Shown here in pieces: positions 8,123-16,718 of a stretch of 52,387 nt of DNA. Every line of letters starts with the position of its first letter. The stretch's first letter is position 1. Source of the stretch: Reyranella sp. (GTDB lineage: Bacteria; Pseudomonadota; Alphaproteobacteria; Reyranellales; Reyranellaceae); contig JAKFVH010000232.1 in NCBI GenBank assembly GCA_021732285.1, forward strand, positions 1-52,387, written 5' to 3'. The notes below the pieces were generated by a model that was given only the letters and a program-made list of their open reading frames with translations, ran no database searches and was not told where the DNA came from. The translations under genes and the position numbers were made by a program.

Positions 8123-8989
8123 TCAATAGGCCCTCTCGCCCAAAAGGCCACGCGGCCGCAAGGTCAGTACCAGCAGGATGGCGATGAAGCCAACGGCCGC
8201 GCGGTACTGCGAGCCGACCACGAGCACAGACAGTTCCTCGGCCATGCCGATCAGGAAGGCGCCGAGCACGGCGCCGGGCACGCTGCCCAGCCCGCCCAGC
8301 ACGGCGGCGGCGAACAGCGACAGGAGGATGCGCGTGCCGGTCAGCGGGTCGATCGAGCTGTCGAGCCCCAGCAGCATGCCGCCGACGCCGACCAGGCCCA
8401 TGCCGACGAAGCTCGCCAAGGTGGCGATGCGCTCGGGCCGGATGCCCTTCAGCGCCGCGAGCTCGGGGTTGTCGGCCGAGGCGCGCATGGCCTTGCCGAT
8501 GCGGGTGAAGGCGAGTGCGGCGAACACCAGCAGCATCAGCAGCAGGGCGAGCCCCATGGTCTCGAGCTGCTGGGGGCTGACGCGGATCTCGCCGATGAAC
8601 ACATCGCGCGCGATCGGCCGGTCGTAGCCGCGCGGCTCGTTGCCGAAGCCCAGCCGCACGAAATTCTCGAGGATCAGCCCGGTGGCGATCGAGGCGATGG
8701 CCGCCGGCAAGGCGCCCTGCTTGATCAGCGGCAGGTGCGCCACCTTGTCGAAGGCAAGACCGGCCACGCCCGCCACGGCAAAGGCTGCGGCAAGCGAGCC
8801 CGCCATCTGCAGGCCCGCGCCATAGGCGAGATAGCCCGCGAAGGCGCCGAGCGTCGCCACGCCCGACACCGAGAAGTTGGGGAAGCGCAGCACGGCGAAC
8901 ATCGCCGTGAAGCCGATGGCGGGCACGGCGAGAAGCGTGCCCGACACGATGCCGTTAACGAGGGCCTGGAGGATGATCATGGGCAGCAA
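8123..8989 (-). CDS. livH: Branched-chain amino acid ABC transporter permease LivH
   Basis: A 288-residue inner-membrane permease with about eight hydrophobic helices. LivH-type motifs are visible: an N-terminal GIVSGTLLAVPAIGFTAM segment, the internal RIGKAMRASADNPELAALKG coupling loop, and a C-terminal Gly-rich stretch ending RPRGLLGE. It pairs with LivM. Two methionine starts (8989 and 8980) are plausible; the first gives MLPMIILQ. The gene sits between two palindromic repeat elements, so its message is flanked by stem-loops that may modulate stability. Function as a permease is well supported; substrate specificity is inferred from family only. Confidence 0.9.
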   Translation of the reverse strand: MLPMIILQALVNGIVSGTLLAVPAIGFTAMFAVLRFPNFSVSGVATLGAFAGYLAYGAGLQMAGSLAAAFAVAGVAGLAFDKVAHLPLIKQGALPAAIASIATGLILENFVRLGFGNEPRGYDRPIARDVFIGEIRVSPQQLETMGLALLLMLLVFAALAFTRIGKAMRASADNPELAALKGIRPERIATLASFVGMGLVGVGGMLLGLDSSIDPLTGTRILLSLFAAAVLGGLGSVPGAVLGAFLIGMAEELSVLVVGSQYRAAVGFIAILLVLTLRPRGLLGERAY

Positions 8990-8997
8990 GCGTCAAG

Positions 8998-9061
8998 TTC
9001 GGACCGCGGGCGTCCCGCCCGCTCATGATTCATGAGGCGGGCGAGACGCCCGCGGTCCGAA
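8998..9061. repeat. Palindromic repeat, CGGACCGCG/TCATGA family, copy 2
   Basis: A near-perfect palindrome about 64 bp long: the left half starts TTCGGACCGCGGGCGTC and reaches CGCTCATGA, and the right half mirrors it from TCATGAGGCGGGCG to CGCGGTCCGAA. The central part differs slightly between halves. It separates livK from livH. The shared outer block GGACCGCG and inner block CTCATGA match other copies in the window while the middle varies but stays self-complementary, the hallmark of REP-like elements. Confidence 0.85.
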
Positions 9062-9068
9062 TCATGAG

Positions 9069-10265
9069 CTAAGCGATCTTCACCAGCGTGAACTTGCCGG
9101 CCTTGATCTGCTCGTAGCGGAACTTGCAGTCGAGGATGTCGCCCTTCTCGTCGAAATCGCACGGGCCCGAGGCGCCGGCATAGTCGACCTTGCCGCCGGC
9201 CATGATCTCCTTGATGCCGTCGACGGCGTTGTCGACGACCTTGCCGCCCGACACCGTGGCCTTGCGGATGTTGTCCTTGATCGCCTCGCCGGTCGCCGCC
9301 TTGCCGTTGGCGATCGCCATCAGCACCAGGTTGGTGTGGTCGTAGACCTGGCAGGTGTAGGGATCGGGATTGGCCGAGCCGGTGCCCGCCTTGACCTTCT
9401 CGAAGGCCCCGCTGCCCTCGGCCGGCGACGGTGCGAAGGTGTAGACGCCCTCCACGACCTCGGGCTGGCCGACCTGGTCCACGAGCTTCTGGTTGATCGA
9501 ATAGGCGAAGCCCAGGATCTTGCCCTTGAAGCCCGCGCGATAAAGGTCCTTCAGCAGCACCACCGTGTCGGGCGTGTAGCCGTTGGCCAGCAGCACGTCG
9601 GGGCTGGTGCGCAGCGCCTGGTCGACCTCGGTGCGGTAGGTCGTCTTCTTGTCGTCGTAGATCAGGCTCTGATGGGTGCAGCCGCCCTTGGGCAGGACCT
9701 GATTGAGCACATCGAAGGTCGACTGGGTGAACGGCGTCTGCGGGATCATGGTGAAGGCCTTCTTGGCCCCCAGCGACAGGATGAACTCGCCGACCCGCGT
9801 CACCTGCAGCTTGGAATTGGGCTGGGTGCGGATGAGGAAGCCCTGGTGCGGCAGCAGCGTGATCGAATCCGCACCCGACACGGTGCAGAGGAAGGTCTTG
9901 CTCTCCCAGCAGAGCGGCGCCACGGCCGTGGTCACCGACGAGGCCCAGGTGCCCATGATCGCCGCCACCTTGTCGACGTCTATCAGCTTGCGTGCGGCGC
10001 GCACAGCGGCCTCGGGGTTGGTCTGGTCGTCCTCGCTCACCAGCACGATGCGCCGGCCCAAAACGCCGCCCGCCTTGTTGACCTCTTCGACCACCGAGGC
10101 GGCGGCCTTGGCCATCACCGGGCCGTAGGGGCCACCCGCGCCGGTGAGCGGCGTCAGGGTGGCGAGCTTGATCGGATCGGCTTGCGCGCGCACGACGGCA
10201 GGGCTTGCCAGCGCGGCAACGCCGGCGGCCAACGCGGCACGGCGGCCGATGCGGATGGTAGTCAT
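9069..10265 (-). CDS. ABC transporter substrate-binding protein (LivK-type)
   Basis: A 398-residue periplasmic receptor. The N-terminus has two arginines followed by a hydrophobic stretch (GRRAALAAGVAALASPAVV then AQA), a Tat-like or Sec signal. The mature part shows the peripla_BP_6 pattern: IKLATLTPLTGAGGPYG, the hinge region LVSEDDQTNPEAAVRAARKL, and VVLLKDLYRAGF. It should deliver branched-chain or related amino acids or amides to the LivHM permease. The start at 10265 is chosen because it begins the signal peptide and follows GGGAGAC; the open frame upstream merely runs through a palindromic repeat. Its placement between livF and livH is the common alphaproteobacterial arrangement. Confidence 0.9.
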   Translation of the reverse strand: MTTIRIGRRAALAAGVAALASPAVVRAQADPIKLATLTPLTGAGGPYGPVMAKAAASVVEEVNKAGGVLGRRIVLVSEDDQTNPEAAVRAARKLIDVDKVAAIMGTWASSVTTAVAPLCWESKTFLCTVSGADSITLLPHQGFLIRTQPNSKLQVTRVGEFILSLGAKKAFTMIPQTPFTQSTFDVLNQVLPKGGCTHQSLIYDDKKTTYRTEVDQALRTSPDVLLANGYTPDTVVLLKDLYRAGFKGKILGFAYSINQKLVDQVGQPEVVEGVYTFAPSPAEGSGAFEKVKAGTGSANPDPYTCQVYDHTNLVLMAIANGKAATGEAIKDNIRKATVSGGKVVDNAVDGIKEIMAGGKVDYAGASGPCDFDEKGDILDCKFRYEQIKAGKFTLVKIA

Positions 10266-10306
10266 GTGAAGTCTCCCGTTCCCTTGTTCGAATTCGCTTT
10301 GAAGCT

Positions 10307-10398
10307 CCTCTCCCCCGATAGGGGGAGAGGTTGGGTGAGGGGGTTGCACGAGCTTTCGAAGCCCCCTCACCTAACCTCTCCCCCTATCGGGGGAGAGG
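10307..10398. repeat. CTCTCCCCC-type double-hairpin repeat overlapping the livF 3' end
   Basis: Two short palindromes at 10307-10330 and 10375-10398, each of the form CCTCTCCCCC-GATA or TATC-GGGGGAGAGG, bracket a longer arm pair (GTGAGGGGG near 10334 and CCCCCTCAC near 10362). The right-hand palindrome contains the last codons and the TAG stop of livF. This kind of C-rich repeat is common between genes in many proteobacteria. It separates livF from the receptor gene. Confidence 0.85.
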
Positions 10399-11133
10399 AA
10401 CATGATCATCAACCATAGGGCCTGCCTTGCCGCCAAGAAAGAGATCGCGGACCGTCGGATCGTCCGCCAGGTCGGCGGCGTTGCCCTCGTGTTCCGGCCG
10501 GCCCTGCACCAGCACGTAGGCGCGCGCCGACACCGAAAGCGCCTCGAGCGCGTTCTGCTCGACCATCAGGATGGCGACGCCCGTCTTGTTCAGGGCAAGA
10601 ATGGTGCCGAACAGCTCCTCGGCCGCACGCGGGCTCAGCCCCGCCGTCGGCTCGTCGAGCAGGAGCAGGTCGGGCGCATTCATCAGCGCGATCGCCATGG
10701 CCAGGATCTGGCGCTGGCCGCCGCTCAAGGTGCGCGCCGCCGCGCGACGCTTCTCGCCCAGCATGGGAAAGCGCTCGTAGAGCTCGGCCATGCGCTTCCT
10801 GGCATGCGCGCCGTCGATGAAGCCGCCCATCTCCAGGTTCTCGGCCACGCTCATGGTGCCGAACACGTTGCGCTCCTGCGGCACGAAGGACAGGCCCTGC
10901 CGGCTGATCGCCGGGGCGCCCAGGCCCGCGATCTCGTGCTCCTTGAAGCGCACGCTGCCGCCGCTCGGCCGCAGCAAGCCGGCGATCAGTTTCAGCAGCG
11001 TCGACTTGCCCGCCCCGTTGGGGCCGATGAGGGCGACGATCTCGCCAGCCTCGACCTTGAGGTCGGCGCCCTTCACGATCTCGTCGGCCGCGGCGTAGCC
11101 GCCGCGCAGGCCAATGATCTCCAGCAGGCTCAC
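10384..11133 (-). CDS. livF: Branched-chain amino acid ABC transporter ATP-binding protein LivF
   Basis: A 249-residue ABC ATPase with Walker A GPNGAGKST (about residues 36-44), Q-loop in FVPQERNVF, signature LSGGQRQ, and Walker B LLLLDEPTAGL. The start is a GTG at 11133 that overlaps the livG TGA (GTGA), giving the usual LivF N-terminus SLLEIIGLRGGY. The long frame continuing upstream only overlaps livG in another register. The last residues (DDHVPLPR) are encoded by the repeat at 10307-10398, so the C-terminus has been set by a repeat insertion. It works with LivG to power the transporter. Confidence 0.9.
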   Translation of the reverse strand: MSLLEIIGLRGGYAAADEIVKGADLKVEAGEIVALIGPNGAGKSTLLKLIAGLLRPSGGSVRFKEHEIAGLGAPAISRQGLSFVPQERNVFGTMSVAENLEMGGFIDGAHARKRMAELYERFPMLGEKRRAAARTLSGGQRQILAMAIALMNAPDLLLLDEPTAGLSPRAAEELFGTILALNKTGVAILMVEQNALEALSVSARAYVLVQGRPEHEGNAADLADDPTVRDLFLGGKAGPMVDDHVPLPR

Positions 11134-11897
11134 GCTGCTCTCCGTCCCAGGTATGCCTCGCGCACGCGATGATCGGTGCGCACCTCGTCGAAAGTGCCCT
11201 GGGTCAGCACCTGGCCCTCGGCCATGACGATCACCGGATTGCACAGCCGGGCGATGAAGCCCATGTCGTGCTCGATCAGCAGCACGGTGATGCCGCGCTT
11301 GGGCAGTTCCAGCAGCCGCTCGCCGATCTCGTTCTGCAGGGTCGGGTTGACGCCGGCCGTCGGCTCGTCGAGCAGCACCAGGCGTGGCTCGGCCATCAGG
11401 GCGCGGCCGATTTCCAGAAGCTTCTTCTGGCCGCCCGACAGGGCGGTGGCGGGATTGTCGATCAGGTGATCGAGCTTCAGGAAGCGCGCCGTCTCCCATG
11501 CCCGCTCGGCCAAGGCAGACTCGCGCTCGCGCGCGGCTTTCGTGCCAACGATCGCCTGCCACAGGCTCTCACCCGGCTGGTCGCGGCCATAGAGCATGAG
11601 ATGCTGGAACACCGAGAGCTTGGGAAAGCCCCGCGCCACCTGGAAGGTTCGCACCAGCCCGCGCCGGCTGATCGCATCGGGCGCCCAGCCGGCGACCTCA
11701 TCGCCATCGAAGCGGATCGAGCCGGCATCGGGCGGCACCAGCCCGGAGACGACGTTGAACAAGGTGGTCTTGCCCGCGCCGTTGGGCCCGATCAGCCCGG
11801 TGATGCCGCCGGACGCCACGGACAGGTCCACGCCGCGCAGGACGTCGAGGCCGTAGAAGGCGCGACGCAGGTCTTTGAGTTCGAGGAGAGCCATCAC
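11130..11897 (-). CDS. livG: Branched-chain amino acid ABC transporter ATP-binding protein LivG
   Basis: A 255-residue ABC ATPase, the first gene of the leftward liv cluster. It shows Walker A GPNGAGKTT, the LivG-type insert after RTFQVARGFPKLSV, signature LSGGQKKLLEIGRAL, Walker B LVLLDEPTAGVNP and the C-terminal segment GFIARLCNPVIVMAEG. Translation is coupled to livF by the 4-bp GTGA overlap. Two adjacent methionines are possible at the start; GAGGTG lies ahead. The region just upstream (11898-12038) is mostly filled by a palindromic repeat, so the promoter must be squeezed close to the gene or lie within the repeat. Confidence 0.92.
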   Translation of the reverse strand: MMALLELKDLRRAFYGLDVLRGVDLSVASGGITGLIGPNGAGKTTLFNVVSGLVPPDAGSIRFDGDEVAGWAPDAISRRGLVRTFQVARGFPKLSVFQHLMLYGRDQPGESLWQAIVGTKAARERESALAERAWETARFLKLDHLIDNPATALSGGQKKLLEIGRALMAEPRLVLLDEPTAGVNPTLQNEIGERLLELPKRGITVLLIEHDMGFIARLCNPVIVMAEGQVLTQGTFDEVRTDHRVREAYLGRRAA

Positions 11898-11910
11898 CTC
11901 ACACTATATC

Positions 11911-12027
11911 TGTCATCCCGACCGGAGCGCGAAGCGCGAAGTGGAGGGACCTATTCACTCTTCTTACGACGAATGAACAGGTCCCTCCACTCCGCCTCGC
12001 TTCGCGAGGCTCCGGTCGGGATGACGG
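11911..12027. repeat. GTCATCCCGA/TCGGGATGAC palindromic repeat, copy 1
   Basis: A long inverted repeat: TGTCATCCCGACCGGAG at the left and CTCCGGTCGGGATGACGG at the right, with GGAGGGACCT and AGGTCCCTCC as the inner arms and an AT-richer centre (about 11953-11978). It lies between the start of livG and the 3' end of the epimerase gene. Related copies are at 27613 and 40253 and share the outer GTCATCCCGA block and the inner GGTCCCTC block. Confidence 0.85.
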
Positions 12028-12038
12028 TGGTGTGTGGT

Positions 12039-13007
12039 TCAAAGCCGATAGTAACTCTTGAACCAGTCTACGAATTTCGGAATGCCCTCTTCCACCGGGA
12101 CTCTCGGCGTCCAGCCGAAGTCGCGGGTGGTGTCGGAGATATCCGCCGCGGTCTCCTGCATGTCGAAGGGATCGCCGGGCTTCAGCTCGACCTTGGCCTC
12201 GCGGCCCAGCGCCTTCTCGAACAGGGAGACGACGTGGACGATGTCCTCGCTGCGCGCGGCGCCGAGATTGTAGAGCCGGTGGCTTGCTGCGTCGGCCGGC
12301 TTGTCGAGCACTGCGATCGTGCCGTCGACAATGTCGTCGATGTAGCTGTAGTCGCGCTTCACGAAGCCAAGATGATAGAGCTCGATGGTGCGGCCCTCAT
12401 GGATCGCCTTGGCGAAGATGTACGGCGACATGTCCGGCCGGCCCCATGGACCATAGACCGTGAAGTAGCGCAGGCCGGTGGCCTTGAGGCCGAAGAGATG
12501 GGTGTAGGTCTCGGCCATCAATTCGTCGGCCCGCTTGGTGGCGGCATAGAGCGACACCGGACGGTCGACGGGGTCATTGGTGGAAAAGGGCAGCTTGCGA
12601 TTCCCGCCATAAACCGACGACGACGAGGCATAGACGAAGTGCTTCAGGCCCGCGATCCGCTTGGCGAGCTCGAGCATGACCAGCTGGCCCATGACGTTGG
12701 TCTGCACATAGACGTAGGGATCGACCAGCGAGTGCCGCACACCGGGCTGGGCAGCGAGATGGACGATGCGGTCGATGTCGCCATGCCGGTCGGCAAGCGC
12801 CAGCATGGCCTCGCGATCCGAAATGTCGGCCTCGATGAAGGTGAAGCCCTTGTCCTCGCGCAACGGCTTCAGCCGGGCGTACTTCAGGACCGGATCGTAG
12901 TATTCGCTGAAATTATCGATGCCGACCACCGTCTCGCCGCGCGCCAGCAGGGCGCGGGTGACGTGGCTGCCGATGAAACCCGCGGCGCCGGTGACGAGGA
13001 CGGACAT
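12039..13007 (-). CDS. NAD-dependent epimerase, UDP-glucuronate 4-epimerase-like
   Basis: A 322-residue extended SDR with the NAD-binding motif GAAGFIGSH at residues 7-15, the catalytic segment SSSSVYGGN, YAATK, and the family-specific HLAAQPGVRHSL and YFTVYGPWGRPDM. These features are characteristic of UDP-glucuronate 4-epimerases (CapI/LpsL-like), which make UDP-galacturonate for capsule or LPS. The start at 13007 places the Rossmann motif at the normal distance; an in-frame ATG 16 codons upstream would add a non-conserved tail. It diverges from the large oxidoreductase gene, with 208 bp between them that hold the two promoters but no motif I can name. Confidence 0.85.
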   Translation of the reverse strand: MSVLVTGAAGFIGSHVTRALLARGETVVGIDNFSEYYDPVLKYARLKPLREDKGFTFIEADISDREAMLALADRHGDIDRIVHLAAQPGVRHSLVDPYVYVQTNVMGQLVMLELAKRIAGLKHFVYASSSSVYGGNRKLPFSTNDPVDRPVSLYAATKRADELMAETYTHLFGLKATGLRYFTVYGPWGRPDMSPYIFAKAIHEGRTIELYHLGFVKRDYSYIDDIVDGTIAVLDKPADAASHRLYNLGAARSEDIVHVVSLFEKALGREAKVELKPGDPFDMQETAADISDTTRDFGWTPRVPVEEGIPKFVDWFKSYYRL

Positions 13008-13215
13008 AATGATCTGCGTACTGGAAATGCGTTGCGGATTGAATGGCGGGCGCACGCTTACAACGTTTCATTCCCAGGCGAAACCTTGAAACGGCGCAGG
13101 TAACGAGGGCCGATTGGCCAGCGCAAAGCATCCTTTTCGCAGGGACCGCTCGTTCTCGATTGCAAGCCGCAAGATTCTGTCGCTACCGTCTCACTTCTGT
13201 ATTGGGAGGGGTGCC

Positions 13216-16200
13216 TTGCCCGTCGCGGTGACCCTGGACGACAAATACGTACTCGAAAGCGGAAGGGTCTATCTGACCGGCACGCAGGCCCTGGTGCGCC
13301 TGCCGATGATGCAGCGCCAGCGCGACCTCGCGGCCGGCCTCAACACGGCGGGCTACATCTCGGGCTATCGCGGCTCGCCGCTCGGCGGGTTCGACCAGGC
13401 GCTGTGGCAGGCCAAGCGCTTCATCAAGAACAACCACATCGAGTTCCAGCCGGGCGTCAACGAGGACCTCGCCGCCACCGCCCTGTGGGGCACCCAGCAG
13501 ATCCACCTCTATCCCGGCGCGCGCTACGACGGCGTGTTCGGCATGTGGTACGGCAAGGGCCCGGGCGTCGACCGCTCCGGCGACGTGCTGAAGCACGCCA
13601 ACTATGCCGGCACCGCCAAGAACGGCGGCATCGTGGCGCTGGCGGGCGACGACCACATGGCCAAGTCGTCGACCACGGCGCACCAGAGCGAGCCCGCCCT
13701 GATCGCCGCGGCAATCCCGATCATCCACGCCGCCAGCGTCCAGGAATATCTCGACCTCGGCCTGCACGCCTTCGCCCTGTCGCGCTATTCCGGCCTGTGG
13801 GTCGCCTTCAAGGTGTTGAGCGAGACGGTCGATTCCTCGGCCTCGGTCCACGTCGATCCGCATCGCATCGACATCCAGATCCCGACCGACTTCGCCCTGC
13901 CAACCGACGGCGTGCACATCCGCTGGCCCGACGACTGGCTCGGCCAGGAGCGGCGCACCCTCACGGTCAAGCATCCCGCTGCCCTCGCCTACTGGCGCGC
14001 CAACAAGCTCGACCGGCTGATGATGGGCCGGCCTGACGCCCGCTTCGGCATCGTCACCGTCGGCAAGTCCTACCTCGACGTGCGCCAGGCACTCGACGAG
14101 CTCGGCATCGATGACGCCGAGGCCGAGCGCCTGGGGCTCGCCGTCTACAAGGTCGCCCTGGTGTGGCCGCTCGAGACCGAGGGCGTGACCGCCTTCGCCC
14201 AGGGCAAGCGCGAGATCCTGGTGGTCGAGGAGAAGCGGCCGATCATCGAGCAGCAGCTCAAGGATGCGCTGTTCAACGCGCCGGCCGACCGCCGCCCCGT
14301 CGTCGTCGGCAAGACCGACGAGCGCGGCCAGAAGCTTTTGAAGATCGACGGCGAACTGACGCCCTTCGAGATCGCCTCGGTGCTGGTTGCCCGCTTCGGG
14401 CTCGACGGCCTCGGCGTCCGCACGAAGCAACGCTTCGAGGCGCTGCAACGCCGGAGCGGCCGGCAGGTGCGCAACGAGTCCGGCATGGCGCGCGTGCCCT
14501 ATTTCTGCTCCGGCTGCCCGCACAACTCCTCGACCAAGGTGCCCGAAGGCTCGATGGCGATGGCCGGCATCGGCTGTCACACGCTCGCCATCAACATGGA
14601 GCGCAACACCAAGACGTTTACCCACATGGGCGCTGAGGGCGCGACCTGGGTCGGCGCCAACCACTTCACCGACATGCCGCACGTCTTCCAGAACCTGGGC
14701 GACGGCACCTACTTCCATTCCGGCTACATGGCGATCCGCCACGCCATCGCGACCAACACCACCATCACCTACAAGATCCTCTACAACGACGCCGTCGCCA
14801 TGACCGGCGGCCAGCCGCACGACGGCAACGTGCGGCCGTGGACGATCAGCCAGCAGGTCCACGCCGAGGGCGTCCGCCGCATCGCCCTGGTGAGCGACGA
14901 TCCCGACAAATATCCGATCGGCACCGAATGGGCGCCGGGCGTCACCTTCCATCACAGGCGCGCGCTTGACGACGTCCAGCGCGAATTGCGCGAGTGGAAG
15001 GGCGTCTCCGTCCTGATCTACGACCAGACCTGCGCCGCCGAGAAGCGCCGCCGGCGCAAGCGCGGCACCTTCCCCGATCCCGCCAGGCGCGTGTTCATCA
15101 ACCAGGCGGTCTGCGAGGGCTGCGGCGACTGCTCGGTGCAGTCGAACTGCCTTAGCGTCACGCCGGTCGAGACCGAGTTCGGCACCAAGCGTGCCATCGA
15201 CCAGTCGTCCTGCAACAAGGACTTCTCCTGCCTGAACGGCTTCTGCCCGAGCTTCGTCACCGTCGAAGGCGGCGGCGTCAGGAAAGGCAAGGCCGACAAG
15301 AAGACAGCCGTTACGACGGACGAACCGCCCCTGCCCGCCGCTCCCGTCCTGCCGACGGTGGCCGACAGGCCCTATGGCGTGCTGATCACCGGAATCGGCG
15401 GCACCGGCGTCGTCACCATCGGCGCCATCATGGGCACCGCCGCGCATATCGAGGGCAAGGGCGTCACCGTGCTCGACCAGCTCGGCATGGCGCAGAAGGG
15501 CGGCGCGGTGGTCAGCCATGTCCGCATCGGCGCCTCGCCCGAGGCCTTGCACGCGGTGCGGCTGGGCGCGGGCGGCGCCGACCTGCTGCTGGGCTGCGAC
15601 CTCGTGGTGAGCGCCAGCGCCGATGCCCTGGCCCGCCTGGAACCCGGCGCCTCGCGCGCCATCGTCAACACGCACCAGACCATCACCGGCGACTTCACCC
15701 GCCAGCCCGATCTCGCCTTCCCGGCCAACACGCTTCGACTCTCGGTCGAAGCCGCCGCCGGCGCCGGGGCCTGCGACTTCGTCGAGGCGACCGAGATCGC
15801 CACCGCACTGCTGGGCGATTCGATCGCCACCAACATGTTCATGCTGGGCTATGCCTATCAGAAGGGCCTGATCCCGATCGGCCATGAGTCGCTCGAGAAG
15901 GCGATCGAGCTGAACGGTGCTGCCGTGGCGATGAACACTGCGGCCTTCCGCTGGGGCCGCCGCGCCGCCGACGACCGCGCCGCCGTCGAGAAGCTTTTGG
16001 CGCCGGCGGAGAACGTCGTGCCGTTCCGCATCTCGCGCACCGCGGACGAGATCGTGGCGTCGCGTGTCAAACACCTCACCGACTTCCAGAACGCAGCGCT
16101 GGCCGAACGCTACAAGGCGCTGGTCGAAAAGGTGCGGGCAGCCGAGCAGAAGACGGGCAAGAGCGGCCTCGCTGAAGCCGTCGCCCGCAACTACGCCAAG

Positions 16201-16692
16201 CTGCTGGCCTACAAGGACGAGTACGAGGTGGCGCGGCTCTACGCCGATGCCGCCTTCCAGGCCGGCATCGAACGGCAGTTCGAGGGCGGCTACCGGCTGA
16301 AATTCCATCTCGCCCCGCCGCTGTTCGCCAGCCGCGACCCCAAGACCGGCCATCTCCTGAAGCAGGAGTTCGGCTCGTGGATGCTGCCGGCCTTCAGGGG
16401 CCTGGCGAAACTCAGGTTCCTGCGCGGCACGGCTTTCGATCCGTTCGGCTACACCGCCGAGCGCAAGGTCGAGCGGGCCCTGATCGGCGAGTACGAAGCG
16501 CTGGTCGGCGAGCTTTTAGCCGGCCTCTCGGCAACCAATCACGACCTGGCCGTCAGGCTGGCCTCGGTGCCCGGTGACATCAAAGGCTACGGCCACGTCA
16601 AGGATGAGCATTTGGCGAAAGCCAAGCGTAAGCTAGCCGAGCTATTGCAACGGTGGCGCAACCCGGAGGCCGCAAAGATCGCAGCGGAGTAA
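13216..16692 (+). CDS. Indolepyruvate ferredoxin oxidoreductase, fused alpha/beta (IorA-IorB)
   Basis: A 1158-residue fused 2-oxoacid:ferredoxin oxidoreductase that decarboxylates aryl-pyruvates to aryl-acetyl-CoA using thiamine diphosphate. In order: pyrimidine-binding domain starting TLDDKYVLESGRVYLTG, a TPP-binding region with FCSGCPHNSSTKVPEGS and GIGCHT, a cysteine-rich stretch (VCEGCGDCSVQSNC, then SSCNKDFSCLNGFC) for iron-sulfur binding, the gamma/IorB domain at about residues 715-915 beginning VLITGIGGTGVVT, and a conserved C-terminal region. The start is taken as TTG at 13216 because GGGAGGGG lies just before it and the product then matches the family's N-terminus; the frame remains open upstream to 13114 without similarity. 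It is transcribed alone or with the next gene. Confidence 0.9.
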   Translation: MPVAVTLDDKYVLESGRVYLTGTQALVRLPMMQRQRDLAAGLNTAGYISGYRGSPLGGFDQALWQAKRFIKNNHIEFQPGVNEDLAATALWGTQQIHLYPGARYDGVFGMWYGKGPGVDRSGDVLKHANYAGTAKNGGIVALAGDDHMAKSSTTAHQSEPALIAAAIPIIHAASVQEYLDLGLHAFALSRYSGLWVAFKVLSETVDSSASVHVDPHRIDIQIPTDFALPTDGVHIRWPDDWLGQERRTLTVKHPAALAYWRANKLDRLMMGRPDARFGIVTVGKSYLDVRQALDELGIDDAEAERLGLAVYKVALVWPLETEGVTAFAQGKREILVVEEKRPIIEQQLKDALFNAPADRRPVVVGKTDERGQKLLKIDGELTPFEIASVLVARFGLDGLGVRTKQRFEALQRRSGRQVRNESGMARVPYFCSGCPHNSSTKVPEGSMAMAGIGCHTLAINMERNTKTFTHMGAEGATWVGANHFTDMPHVFQNLGDGTYFHSGYMAIRHAIATNTTITYKILYNDAVAMTGGQPHDGNVRPWTISQQVHAEGVRRIALVSDDPDKYPIGTEWAPGVTFHHRRALDDVQRELREWKGVSVLIYDQTCAAEKRRRRKRGTFPDPARRVFINQAVCEGCGDCSVQSNCLSVTPVETEFGTKRAIDQSSCNKDFSCLNGFCPSFVTVEGGGVRKGKADKKTAVTTDEPPLPAAPVLPTVADRPYGVLITGIGGTGVVTIGAIMGTAAHIEGKGVTVLDQLGMAQKGGAVVSHVRIGASPEALHAVRLGAGGADLLLGCDLVVSASADALARLEPGASRAIVNTHQTITGDFTRQPDLAFPANTLRLSVEAAAGAGACDFVEATEIATALLGDSIATNMFMLGYAYQKGLIPIGHESLEKAIELNGAAVAMNTAAFRWGRRAADDRAAVEKLLAPAENVVPFRISRTADEIVASRVKHLTDFQNAALAERYKALVEKVRAAEQKTGKSGLAEAVARNYAKLLAYKDEYEVARLYADAAFQAGIERQFEGGYRLKFHLAPPLFASRDPKTGHLLKQEFGSWMLPAFRGLAKLRFLRGTAFDPFGYTAERKVERALIGEYEALVGELLAGLSATNHDLAVRLASVPGDIKGYGHVKDEHLAKAKRKLAELLQRWRNPEAAKIAAE

Positions 16693-16718
16693 CCGGCGCC
16701 AACAAGGGGGGGCACATC

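Noticed and set aside
10384..11562. A 392-residue version of LivF starting at 11562
   Set aside because: The added part lies in the antisense-unrelated register of livG and has no similarity to ABC ATPases; the GTG at 11133 overlapping the livG stop gives a normal LivF.
13183..16353. A 1056-codon open frame on the leftward strand opposite the indolepyruvate oxidoreductase
   Set aside because: It mirrors a well-recognised enzyme in the antisense register; its Ala/Gly/Asp-rich composition is what GC-rich codon bias produces, and no domain is visible.
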